10,880 nt of DNA from Methanobacterium sp. (GCA_003162115.1 PMMV01000047.1:11805-22684), one strand, 5' to 3'. Positions 1-6,648 are shown, counted from the stretch's first letter. Made by a program: numbers and translations. Notes: generated by a model from the letters alone, not told the origin.

Positions 1-51
1 GTCGAATCAGAACCAGGAAAAGGTTCAACATTCTATTTTACAATCCTATAA
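1..51 (+). CDS. C-terminal end of a sensor histidine kinase (partial)
   Basis: Frame 1 is open from the window edge to a TAA at 49-51 and ends in the residues ESEPGKGSTFYFTIL. This is the G2-box end of a GHKL/HATPase_c ATP-binding domain (pattern S-x-x-G-x-G-S-x-F-x-F-x-x-P/I), which closes most sensor histidine kinases. In the family this domain binds ATP and phosphorylates the conserved His. The sensor part, the His box and the rest of the ATPase lie outside the window, so signal and membrane topology cannot be told. The next gene is more than 200 bp downstream with its own promoter-like sequence, so this is probably the end of a transcript. Confidence 0.75.
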   Translation, partial: VESEPGKGSTFYFTIL

Positions 52-211
52 TTGAAGATACTAATAATTTTGTTCAAATGAATTTACGAAAAGAATTTAA
101 TTAACAAGTTAAGATTTTGATAATTTGTATCCCAAATTTAAGATGTTAATTTCTATGGTAGGTAAAATTATTAATAATAAGAACATCATCAATTAATCCT
201 TGATAATTCGG

Positions 212-231
212 TTTGAAAAAAATTAAATAAT
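212..231 (+). promoter_or_regulatory. Possible TATA box for the PRC-barrel gene
   Basis: A purine run (GAAAAAAA) is followed by TTAAATAAT at 223-231, resembling an archaeal BRE plus TATA box. Archaeal transcription usually starts about 25 bases past the TATA centre, here around 250-255. That is just before the AGGTG ribosome binding site (253-257) of the gene starting at 263. The whole region is AT-rich, so the call rests on position. Confidence 0.35.
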
Positions 232-262
232 ACAAAAAACAAATCACTTTATAGGTGTTTCA

Positions 263-499
263 ATGAAGGTTAGCGAATTTCTAGGAACTAGAGTATTGGA
301 TAAAAATGCATTAGAAATAGGTAAAGTATCTGACATGCTTATAAACCCAGAAGAGGGTTTAATAAACATTATAACTATATCAACTGGTGAATTTGGAATA
401 AGGAAAAAGGATATTGAAATTGAACCCGATAAGATATCAGTACTAGGCGATTATTTGCTCCTAAATATAGAAAAGGCAGATATTGATGATGTGGATTAG
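263..499 (+). CDS. PRC-barrel domain protein
   Basis: This 78-residue protein is essentially one PRC-barrel domain. The opening is typical: residues 1-30 run S-E-F-L-G-T-x-V-L-D-x-x-A-x-E-I-G-K-V-S-D, then a short hairpin (PEEG) and further beta-strand-like segments. The family is named after the photosynthetic reaction centre H subunit and also occurs in RimM. Stand-alone archaeal copies of about 80 residues are common and their partners are mostly unknown. There is no signal peptide or membrane segment. The ATG is supported by AGGTG six bases upstream. A DUF2098 gene follows after 57 bp on the same strand, so the two may be co-transcribed. The family call is firm; the cellular role is not known. 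Confidence 0.85.
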   Translation: MKVSEFLGTRVLDKNALEIGKVSDMLINPEEGLINIITISTGEFGIRKKDIEIEPDKISVLGDYLLLNIEKADIDDVD

Positions 500-556
500 T
501 ATGGATTAATTAAAGATCATATCATAATTATATTTATTAAATGATGGGGTGATATT

Positions 557-892
557 ATGGATATTGAGGATGTAAGGGGAAAACCAATTCGAAAAGGAGT
601 CCATTTGAGGTACACAGGTACTGGAAGTGCCGGAGAAGCTGTGGATTTTAAATCTGATGATAATGGGACCTGGGTGTTATTAGATACAACAGATTTATGG
701 TATAAAACTAAATTTCTTGAAGTAATTGGCGAATCTGAGTACAATAAACTTAAAAATCATACCATCTTTAAATCAGAAGAAAAACAAGAAGAAATCGGAG
801 ATAAAGAAAAAGTGAATGGAATAATAAAAAGATCTAAAAGTAAATTTGATGATGTTGATATGAGCAACGAGCTCTGTGATGGTGGAGGTTAA
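557..892 (+). CDS. DUF2098 family protein
   Basis: The protein has 111 residues. The first 60 match my memory of DUF2098, a small family found mainly in methanogens: a basic start, then L-R-Y-T-G-T-G-S-A-G-E-A-V-D-F, and the signature G-T-W-V-L-L-D-T-T-D-L-W-Y. That pattern suggests a small beta-barrel (SH3-like) fold, which is inference. Residues 70-111 are charged, probably disordered, and end in DGGG; this tail looks lineage-specific. The ATG follows a strong GGGGTGAT ribosome binding site at 546-553. The PRC-barrel gene lies 57 bp upstream. The TAA (890-892) overlaps the stop of the convergent coiled-coil gene by three bases, inside a TTAA palindrome. The function is unknown. Confidence 0.8.
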   Translation: MDIEDVRGKPIRKGVHLRYTGTGSAGEAVDFKSDDNGTWVLLDTTDLWYKTKFLEVIGESEYNKLKNHTIFKSEEKQEEIGDKEKVNGIIKRSKSKFDDVDMSNELCDGGG

Positions 893-1395
893 ATTAACCT
901 TAAACCATAAGTTTTATATACCATCATCTTAAGATTCATCATTTTACGTTCAAGATCATGTTTTTTAGCCCTTTCCTGAGTGTATAACTCAACATAGCGT
1001 GCATGTTCTTCATCTGCTTTTTGATACTCTTTTTTCATGGTAGAATGGAGAATCATTAAACTTTTTTTAACTAGTTCATCCCTTTCTGCTTGGATTTCAT
1101 CCTTTGCAATGGTTTTTTCAGAGATCTTATTATCTAGGAGTGACACAGAATTCAATAGTTTTTTGAGTTCAGAGTTGCCTTTTTCAATTTTAATTTCAAC
1201 TCCATTATTGGAACCGGGAAGTTCTTCTTTGAGTTCTTTGAGTTTATCCTCAGCTTTAGAAACCTTCAGCTGAGAATCAGTTCTTTCAGATTCTAGAGCA
1301 TTCAATTCATTTTCAAAGTTGACAAGTTTTCCATCAAAAATACTTATCTCTTTAATTTTGCCCGAAGCCTCTAAAAAGTCGTTTAAATCGCTAAT
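889..1395 (-). CDS. Coiled-coil protein of unknown function, probable ATT start
   Basis: I do not recognise this gene. The product is about 168 residues, rich in Lys, Glu and Leu. Heptad-like stretches begin around residue 25 (F-E-N-E-L-N-A-L-E-S-E-R) and recur to the end, with a Pro/Gly/Asn break (PGSNNG) splitting two helical arms. There are no membrane segments or Cys. A conventional start would be the TTG at 1303-1305 (138 residues), which has no ribosome binding site. The frame stays open to 1416 with protein-like content (DLNDFLEASGKIKEISIFDG). GGAGAGG at 1401-1407 sits five bases before an ATT at 1393-1395, and a TATA-like box lies at 1465-1475. I therefore prefer ATT, a rare but known initiator. 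It is convergent with the DUF2098 gene and shares its stop. It may be structural or scaffold-like; this is inference. Confidence 0.6.
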   Translation of the reverse strand: MSDLNDFLEASGKIKEISIFDGKLVNFENELNALESERTDSQLKVSKAEDKLKELKEELPGSNNGVEIKIEKGNSELKKLLNSVSLLDNKISEKTIAKDEIQAERDELVKKSLMILHSTMKKEYQKADEEHARYVELYTQERAKKHDLERKMMNLKMMVYKTYGLRLI

Positions 1396-1968
1396 ATTAT
1401 CCTCTCCAATATATATTCATTTGAAAATCGAATAATTCCATTCTAGAATCAGAATTTTTAATAAAAATTATATAATTATATCCTATGAATATTGTCTAAA
1501 ATTTGACTTCAAGTTACTATTGATCTAACTATGGTATATAGTTTGGTAATAGAAAAATATCACTTAGTAAATAGGAATATAATAATGGTAAACCGAATAT
1601 TAAGCAATAAAATCCTTGTAAACAGAATTTCTTACATTTCATAAAAAATTACGTTTTACCAAACTTTTTCTATAAATTTTATGTAAAACTCTGTTATAAT
1701 ATCAATTGATTAACAAAAATTGATAAAAAGTAATTTTATGGAGACATTTCGGATGATCAAAAATGATATAGACAATACAATAAGAATATAATTTTTTTTT
1801 AAATGCAGTTGGATAGTTCAGTTCTGAAACCAGAAATATAGAAAGTGCAATATTGAAGGGTGTGAAGGGAATGAAATATTTGAAAAATTACCAAAATCTA
1901 TGAAAGTTATTTATACTATCCCAATAGAAATATAAATCAAATCGGACATATTACTATTGGTCATTGGC
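1396..1968. other. Gene-poor AT-rich region with a possible decayed ORF
   Basis: No intact gene is visible on either strand. The left end carries the minus-strand leader and TATA box of the coiled-coil gene. Around 1583-1662 there is an imperfect inverted repeat (TGGTAAACCG and CGTTTTACCA). A + strand frame at 1828-1935 is open for 35 codons and looks protein-like, containing K-C-N-I-E-G-C-E-G and M-K-V-I-Y-T-I-P-I-E-I before a TAA. An in-frame TGA sits at 1825-1827, with K-C-S-W-I-V-Q-F before it. This may be a remnant of a small Cys-containing protein, decayed like the pseudogene that follows. I cannot name a family. Confidence 0.4.
1465..1475 (-). promoter_or_regulatory. Possible TATA box for the coiled-coil gene
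   Basis: On the minus strand this reads TTATATAATTT, a good archaeal TATA match. The expected start is near 1445, giving a leader of about 50 bases to the ATT codon at 1395 with GGAGAGG inside it. A perfect 10-bp palindrome, ATTCTAGAAT (1440-1449), covers the predicted start site and might be an operator, though its length makes chance plausible. Confidence 0.4.
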
Positions 1969-2368
1969 ATGTACAAAATCAAATGAGTTTACTAAGCTTC
2001 AGAGAAGGAAGACGATTTCAGAATTTTGGATGATTGAATATGGCCAGAGGGTTATTCAAAAAGAAAGAAAAGTGGATTTATGGCTGAAATAAATTGTACC
2101 AAGTAAAGAACTTAGAAAGTGGTTCGGATACGCTCCAGAAAGATATAGTGGATTCAAAAACAAATATTTAAACGAGCTTAAGGATAAAGAAGAACTTATT
2201 AAACAATTAAGAAGCACGGAAAAGATTCACAACACAATCACTCTGGTCTATTCAGCCAAGGATGATGAGCACAACAATGAAGTTGTATGGGAATTACTAA
2301 AAACTCCTGAGAAAGTTCTAAGGTCCTTTCAAGAACTCATGGATATTGATAATTATGAAATGAACTAA
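1969..2368 (+). pseudogene. DUF488 (YeaO-like) pseudogene
   Basis: Read with one frame change, this is a nearly full-length DUF488 protein. The 5' part gives M-Y-K-I-K-*-V-Y-*, then D-D-F-R-I-L-D-D-*-I-W-P-E-G-Y-S-K, against the family pattern K-I-K-R-V-Y...D-G-Y-R-I-L-V-D-R-L-W-P-R-G-x-S-K. After one extra base at about 2071 in an A-rich run, it continues V-D-L-W-L-K-*-I-V-P-S-K-E-L-R-K-W-F-G-Y. The last 92 codons are then open, including S-A-K-D-D-E-H-N-N. The stops are TGA 1984-1986, TAA 1993-1995, TGA 2035-2037 and TAA 2090-2092. The first and third fall where the family has Arg, fitting CGA-to-TGA changes. No start codon with a ribosome binding site precedes the open tail, so no product is expected. 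DUF488 proteins are small and of unclear biochemical role. A divergent homologue follows 25 bp downstream. Confidence 0.85.
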
Positions 2369-2393
2369 AAATTTCAATTTTGATGGTGGATAT

Positions 2394-2699
2394 ATGTTAA
2401 AAGTCAAAAGAGTAAACCAAATTCATTGTAAAGAGGAAGGTGTTAAAATCCTAGAAGATAAATTTTGTCTATCTGATGATAATATGAACCAATCAAAACT
2501 CGACCATTGGATCAATGAAATTGAAAAGGAAAAAATTGAGGAGTGGACTGTTCAAGACATTGAGAAATGGAATGGGATCAAGAATCGATACATGGACAAA
2601 TTGGAGGATAAAATTGAACTTTTGGACACAATAATGGCCAAAAAAAAGGGAAAGGTCAAGGTAACTTGGATTTCAGTTTTTAAAGAAAAAAAGACGTAG
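2394..2699 (+). CDS. Divergent DUF488-like protein
   Basis: The 101-residue product aligns end to end with the DUF488 pseudogene just upstream. Shared features are the start (M-x-K-V/I-K-x-V), E-G-V-K-I-L-E-D for D-F-R-I-L-D-D, L-D-H-W-I for V-D-L-W-L, and W-N-G-I-K-N-R-Y-M-D-K-L-E-D-K-I-E-L-L for Y-S-G-F-K-N-K-Y-L-N-E-L-K-D-K-E-E-L-I. The family hallmarks are gone: no L-W-P-R-G, no E-L-R-K-W-F-G (it has K-I-E-E-W-T), and it ends before the E-H-N-N segment. The ATG follows GGTGGAT at 2385-2391 and the frame is clean, so it is probably expressed. A hairpin at 2717-2733 lies beyond the stop. It may be a duplicate that took a new role, or an early decay stage of a second copy. The homology is clear; the function is unknown. 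Confidence 0.7.
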   Translation: MLKVKRVNQIHCKEEGVKILEDKFCLSDDNMNQSKLDHWINEIEKEKIEEWTVQDIEKWNGIKNRYMDKLEDKIELLDTIMAKKKGKVKVTWISVFKEKKT

Positions 2700-2716
2700 T
2701 TCAATATTTTTAAGTT

Positions 2717-2753
2717 CCATTATTTTTTAATGGTATAAATTTTTAATTAAAAA
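2717..2753. terminator. Hairpin and palindrome between convergent genes
   Basis: CCATTA (2717-2722) and TAATGG (2728-2733) form a 6-bp stem with a five-T loop. A perfect 16-bp AT palindrome (ATTTTTAATTAAAAAT) lies at 2738-2753. The element sits between the stops of the DUF488-like gene (+) and the first DUF2115 gene (-), so it could end transcription from both sides. Archaeal termination needs mainly T-runs, which are present on both strands. Confidence 0.45.
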
Positions 2754-2779
2754 TCTTATTAAATATATTTTTTTAAATA

Positions 2780-3313
2780 TTAATTCACACTTTCATCCTG
2801 AACAGACACGCAGAACTTGCAGAGTGCACTTGGATTATTTAATTGACGGTTTTTTACAGGACATAAGTAGCTATCTTCCTCCTGATGAAGTACAAATCCT
2901 CCTGGAAACTTGGTTCCAATTGGGTGAATAGGTTCTTCAAGGATAAAAGTAGTGTAGGTGGCTATTATCCTTGCGATCCTAACAAAACATCTTTCATTAT
3001 TTCCTCTAGCATCATTGCTCTGTTTATCAATCACCATAAGAAATTCTATAAGTTTTCCTGTGTCCACATAGCCATGGTAATTGTTTTTATCCTCTTTAAT
3101 ATCCTTTATTCTGCTGAAAAATGCCTTAGAAAATCTTTCAATATAATCTTCTCTATAAGATAACGGCATGTACTTAGCATCTTCCCTAAGAAAGGATGCT
3201 GCAAGCATTATATCCTTCATATGAAGATTTTTTGCTTCAAATTTGACCACATCCCTGAGATGATTCTTTGTTATCTTCATATTGATATCAAGATCTTCGA
3301 GCCGTTCTTTCAT
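2780..3313 (-). CDS. DUF2115/UPF0305 family protein, copy A
   Basis: The 177-residue protein belongs to the methanogen family DUF2115 (UPF0305). The N-terminal two thirds look all-helical. The C-terminal part holds the family signature: E-E-P-I-H (126-130), G-T-K-F-P-G-G-F (133-140), then C151-P-V-K, and C165-x-x-C168. Three invariant Cys and a His suggest a metal site, which is inference. There are no signal or membrane segments. The ATG has CTCC on the + strand (GGAG, 3320-3323) six bases upstream. A TATA-like box at 3361-3370 suggests its own promoter, although copy B ends only 102 bp upstream on the same strand. Copy B has the same length and the same Cys positions. The biochemical function is not known. 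Confidence 0.85.
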   Translation of the reverse strand: MKERLEDLDINMKITKNHLRDVVKFEAKNLHMKDIMLAASFLREDAKYMPLSYREDYIERFSKAFFSRIKDIKEDKNNYHGYVDTGKLIEFLMVIDKQSNDARGNNERCFVRIARIIATYTTFILEEPIHPIGTKFPGGFVLHQEEDSYLCPVKNRQLNNPSALCKFCVSVQDESVN

Positions 3314-3360
3314 TTATAACTCCGATAATAAGTTTAAAATTAATTTAAACAATGTAAATT

Positions 3361-3370
3361 ATTTTATACT
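3361..3370 (-). promoter_or_regulatory. Possible TATA box for DUF2115 copy A
   Basis: On the minus strand the sequence is AGTATAAAAT, close to an archaeal TATA box. The predicted start near 3340 leaves a leader of about 27 bases containing GGAG before the ATG at 3313. This suggests that copy A can be transcribed separately from copy B. Confidence 0.4.
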
Positions 3371-3415
3371 ATTCAAATAAATAAAATCTTGTGAAGTAGA
3401 TTCATCTGTAAGTAT

Positions 3416-3949
3416 TTATTGTAACTCCGGATCCTGTTCTGCTATGCAGAAACCACATACAGCATTTGGATTATTTTTTTGTTTCTCCTTCACTGGGCAT
3501 AAATATTTTCCATCAGCATATCTAACCTTAAAACCGCCTGGAAACTCTGTTCCGACCACATGAATAGGCTCATCTAATACATAACTTGTGTAAATAGATA
3601 TTATTTGATATATAATTGGGAAGTAGGGATCAGTAGGATAAATTTCTCTCATCCGAGCTTCTTGTTCTTTTAGTAGTTTCAGAGAATTATTAAGTTCTTC
3701 AATATCAACTGTTTCAGGATAAATACTATTATCCTCTTTTATTTCCTTGACTCTTAAAATAAAACTCTGTATGTAAGCATTGTAGAATTTTTCTCTGTAG
3801 TTTGGTTGAACATACTTACCTTCAGCTATCAAATAGTTGCATGCTTTCATTATATGAGTTATATGAATTTTAGCAGCTTCAGATTTTAGTAATCTGAGAA
3901 GTTCCTGTCTGGTCATCCCAGTAACATCAGATTCAATTTCCATGATCAT
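3416..3949 (-). CDS. DUF2115/UPF0305 family protein, copy B
   Basis: This is a second DUF2115 member, also 177 residues, directly upstream of copy A. From the mid-protein onward the two align without gaps: D-E-P-I-H (126-130), G-T-E-F-P-G-G-F (133-140), C151-P-V-K-E-K-Q and C165-G-F-C168. The N-terminal halves differ much more (for example Y-R-E-K-F at 51-55 against Y-R-E-D-Y). That fits an old duplication with a constrained C-terminal, possibly metal-binding, module. The ATG at 3947-3949 follows AGGAT; an in-frame ATG at 3941-3943 is an alternative that removes two residues. hel308 ends 72 bp upstream on the same strand, and a TATA-like box lies between them. The function is unknown; the family call is firm. 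Confidence 0.85.
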   Translation of the reverse strand: MIMEIESDVTGMTRQELLRLLKSEAAKIHITHIMKACNYLIAEGKYVQPNYREKFYNAYIQSFILRVKEIKEDNSIYPETVDIEELNNSLKLLKEQEARMREIYPTDPYFPIIYQIISIYTSYVLDEPIHVVGTEFPGGFKVRYADGKYLCPVKEKQKNNPNAVCGFCIAEQDPELQ

Positions 3950-4007
3950 TTTTTTATCCTTTGAATATTATTTCCATCAAAATAATTCTACAAATTAATT
4001 AATTGAA

Positions 4008-4016
4008 GATATAAAG
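4008..4016 (-). promoter_or_regulatory. Possible TATA box for DUF2115 copy B
   Basis: The minus strand reads CTTTATATC just after the hel308 stop. The predicted start near 3985 gives a leader of about 35 bases to the ATG at 3949. If real, the DUF2115 pair is not simply the tail of the moaC-hel308 transcript. Confidence 0.35.
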
Positions 4017-4021
4017 CATTA

Positions 4022-6091
4022 TTAACTACTGTACTTCTCAAGTATTGCTTCGGCGGTTTTAGGTCCGATTCCATCTATTTTCAAGAGTTCGTCACGAGTA
4101 ACATATCTTAAATCTTCGCCAAATGCTTTTACAAGGGATCTGGCTCTTTTTCTTCCAAGTCTTTTTATGCCCACAACCATTGGAACTATGTCCGGCTTTA
4201 CACCATAATACAGGCGTGCAGACATCATATCAAGCACATCTACTCCAGAATAGAAGTTTATTACATTACATATATTCTTGAAGAATTTAACTAAAAGTGA
4301 AGCTTCATAAGCCGATCTTCGGGTAGAAGCAGCGTAGACATTAAATGCGTTTTCAATTTCATATTCGTTCCTTTCATCAATCCATTCCATAAGTGTGGCT
4401 GCAGTTGCTTCGGTATTGCCTATATCAACCACAAAAACCCCGGCTTTATTCAATTTATCCCTTACTGGTTCTTTGCTTTTACGTCCCTTAAAAATTATTC
4501 TTGGCATGTCTGGGGTTTTGCATATTTCAAAGAGGAGCTGGCTTGTATTAATTTCCGAGGATCTTGTTGCAAACTCTCTCAGCCTAACAGCAGTTTCAAC
4601 AGCGTAGTTGCTCTTTGCTATTAACATTCCAAATTCTGTTGTTTTAAGCCCGTCGGGAGTGGGCATTATTATACCATTCTGTACCAGAAATTCAAGTGAA
4701 TTATTAATTTCATATCCCATTGAATCTATTCCTAGAGAGTTTGAATATTCATTGTTACCCATCTGAAAACCATAAAATGTTTTAGCAAAAAATTCAAGAA
4801 GATCTGCTGGTTTTTTAGCCAGGGTGGATGCTATTTGTGTTATAATCTGTCTGTAAACCGCATCTCTGTTTTCAATTAGTTTGGAGTTAGTTGTCTCTAT
4901 TTCTCCGTATACATAATGTTCTTTAAGGTTATAAGCTTCATCAATACTCTTTGCTATTAGGTAAGAATAACCCTCTGTATCATATCCGGGACGGCCTGCA
5001 CGACCTGACATCTGTTCATAATCAAATACGGGAATTGGCTGAGGTCCCTGACTGGTCCATCGGGTGTAATCTCTTATAACAACATTTTTTGAGGGCAGGT
5101 TAACACCGTACATAAGGCTTGGAGTAGCTGTTATCATCAGAAGGTTACCGGCTCGGAATTCATCTTCTATTATCTCTTTTTGCTTGTCGAATAGACCTGC
5201 ATGATGGAATGCTACACCGTTTTCAACGCATTCAGCAAGTTTCAGGCACACTTCGGTTGGCAAGGATCCTCTTTTTCTCGGAACGTCGAGTATTTTCTGG
5301 CTAACCTCACGGAATTTTGATCTTTGATCGGAGGATATTCTTCTTTTTATCTTTCCTGATGTGTATTTAGCAAGGGATTCTGTAAATCTTCTGGTTGATA
5401 CGAAGACCAGTGCCTGTGATGATTCTTCAATGGATGTGTTCAGTACCTTTACAATGACATCGTTTTTGTTTTTTGTTTCCATTTCTTCTGTTGTGAGCAC
5501 ATCCTTGTAGAGCGGGACAGGCCTAAAATCATGCTGAACTACGTGTGCATCTAACCAAGACGAAAGTTCGTTCATGTTCTTAAGAGTTGCAGATAATGCT
5601 ATGATCCTCATACCGGGGTTTAATATTCTTGAACGTGTTATTGCGCATTCCATGGTTGGTCCCCTCGAGTACTCACCTATCATATGAAACTCGTCAACAA
5701 TGAGGAGATCAACATCTCTCAGGGTATTCCACGAAAATCTGGTGATGGCATCAAAGGATTCAAACACCATAACTGCCAGATCAGAGGATGAGGGATGTTT
5801 CCCAACCTTTATTCCAAATTGTTCAAACTTCTTAAATTCCTTAACTTTCTCATTTTGTATCGAAATTAACGGAACTGCATAAACAGCTTTACCACCATTT
5901 AAAACCGCATTTAGAGCAGCCATTACTCCCAGAACTGTCTTTCCACTGGCGGTGGGTATCGCTATTATGTAGTTGGTTTGATCTTCCAAAAATCCAGAGT
6001 CTATCACTGCATTCTGTGCAGGGTTAAACTCCTTAATATTAGGATAGCTTTCCTTTATAATTTCCTCAATTTTAGTGTTTATAGAATCCAT
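4022..6091 (-). CDS. hel308: Hel308-family ATP-dependent DNA helicase
   Basis: The 689-residue superfamily 2 (Ski2-like) helicase has all core motifs: a Q-motif-like F-N-P-A-Q near 22-26, Walker A P-T-A-S-G-K-T (46-52), motif II D-E-F-H (133-136), motif III S-A-T (167-169), F-H-H-A-G-L (295-300) and motif VI Q-M-S-G-R-A-G-R-P (360-368). The middle fits the winged-helix and ratchet domains. The last 50 residues hold helix-hairpin-helix segments (L-G-R-K-R-A-R and I-D-G-I-G-P-K-T-A). Length and order match archaeal Hel308, a 3'-5' helicase that acts at stalled replication forks; from memory, the M. thermautotrophicus enzyme is MTH810. Motif II has Phe where many relatives have Ile or Val. The ATG has only a weak ribosome site (TGAT five bases before it). 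moaC ends 33 bp upstream, so they are probably co-transcribed. Confidence 0.85.
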   Translation of the reverse strand: MDSINTKIEEIIKESYPNIKEFNPAQNAVIDSGFLEDQTNYIIAIPTASGKTVLGVMAALNAVLNGGKAVYAVPLISIQNEKVKEFKKFEQFGIKVGKHPSSSDLAVMVFESFDAITRFSWNTLRDVDLLIVDEFHMIGEYSRGPTMECAITRSRILNPGMRIIALSATLKNMNELSSWLDAHVVQHDFRPVPLYKDVLTTEEMETKNKNDVIVKVLNTSIEESSQALVFVSTRRFTESLAKYTSGKIKRRISSDQRSKFREVSQKILDVPRKRGSLPTEVCLKLAECVENGVAFHHAGLFDKQKEIIEDEFRAGNLLMITATPSLMYGVNLPSKNVVIRDYTRWTSQGPQPIPVFDYEQMSGRAGRPGYDTEGYSYLIAKSIDEAYNLKEHYVYGEIETTNSKLIENRDAVYRQIITQIASTLAKKPADLLEFFAKTFYGFQMGNNEYSNSLGIDSMGYEINNSLEFLVQNGIIMPTPDGLKTTEFGMLIAKSNYAVETAVRLREFATRSSEINTSQLLFEICKTPDMPRIIFKGRKSKEPVRDKLNKAGVFVVDIGNTEATAATLMEWIDERNEYEIENAFNVYAASTRRSAYEASLLVKFFKNICNVINFYSGVDVLDMMSARLYYGVKPDIVPMVVGIKRLGRKRARSLVKAFGEDLRYVTRDELLKIDGIGPKTAEAILEKYSS

Positions 6092-6124
6092 AAAAATCAG
6101 TTTTACCCTTAAATCAGCTTAATT

Positions 6125-6610
6125 TTAAAATTTTAGAGATTTATATTTTCTCTTCTCAGATACAACAATATCAGATATGTTGGTTGAAGGGTACTGTCCA
6201 TTTTCATCTTTTTCAACACTTTTTACCATATCCCAAACTGTTAAAAGAGCTACACTAACACCGGTCAGTGCTTCCATTTCAACGCCCGTCTTTCCAGTAC
6301 ATCTTACAGTAACTTCTGTTTCGATAAAATTATCTTCAACTTTAAAATCCACCTCTACACCAGTTATTTTAAGGGGATGGCATAAAGGGATCATATGATG
6401 AGTTGACTTTACAGCACCTATTGCCGCTATCTGAGCAGTTGTGAGTACGTTTCCTTTTTTTATTTCTTCATTCTTGATCATATCTATTGTAAAACTTTGC
6501 AGATTTATCTTACCCTTTGCTGTAGCCATTCTTTTAATATCAGCTTTGTTTCCTATTTCAACCATTTTAACACCTTTATCTGAGAGGTGTGTGAATTCTT
6601 TATTAACCAT
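6125..6610 (-). CDS. moaC: Cyclic pyranopterin monophosphate synthase MoaC
   Basis: MoaC makes cyclic pyranopterin monophosphate from the MoaA product, in molybdopterin/tungstopterin synthesis in the cytoplasm. Family blocks are clear: [12 protein letters not shown] (51-62), I-P-L-C-H-P-L (74-80), [12 protein letters not shown] (105-116) and [10 protein letters not shown] (126-135). K52, H78, D127 and K130 correspond to catalytic positions of the E. coli enzyme. I place the start at the ATG 6608-6610 (161 residues, the same length as E. coli MoaC) because GGAGAT lies seven bases upstream. A longer frame beginning with GTG at 6625 would put that codon against the ribosome binding site. In methanogens the cofactor serves formylmethanofuran and formate dehydrogenases. 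No other mo-cofactor gene is in the window; hel308 follows after 33 bp. Confidence 0.93.
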   Translation of the reverse strand: MVNKEFTHLSDKGVKMVEIGNKADIKRMATAKGKINLQSFTIDMIKNEEIKKGNVLTTAQIAAIGAVKSTHHMIPLCHPLKITGVEVDFKVEDNFIETEVTVRCTGKTGVEMEALTGVSVALLTVWDMVKSVEKDENGQYPSTNISDIVVSEKRKYKSLKF

Positions 6611-6648
6611 TAAATCTATCTCCACATTTAACTTTTATTTTCTGAATA

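Noticed and set aside
133..136. D-E-F-H helicase motif II (Hel308 residues 133-136) as a possible inactivating change
   Set aside because: The catalytic D-E and H are present; the third position varies among Hel308/Ski2-like enzymes, so activity is expected. The coordinates given are protein residues.
1583..1662. Imperfect inverted repeat TGGTAAACCG/CGTTTTACCA as a possible insertion-sequence end
   Set aside because: The arms are only about 10 bp with a mismatch, there is no transposase remnant and no target duplication was seen.
1903..1970. Fragments V-I-Y-T-I and I-T-I-G-H that resemble the start of the other DUF488 subgroup (I-Y-T-I-G-H-S)
   Set aside because: They lie in different frames and no further match follows, so chance in AT-rich sequence is likelier.
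2885..3163. 92-codon + strand frame opposite DUF2115 copy A
   Set aside because: It is antisense to a well-supported family member, and its Phe/Ser/Ile-rich composition is typical of a shadow frame.
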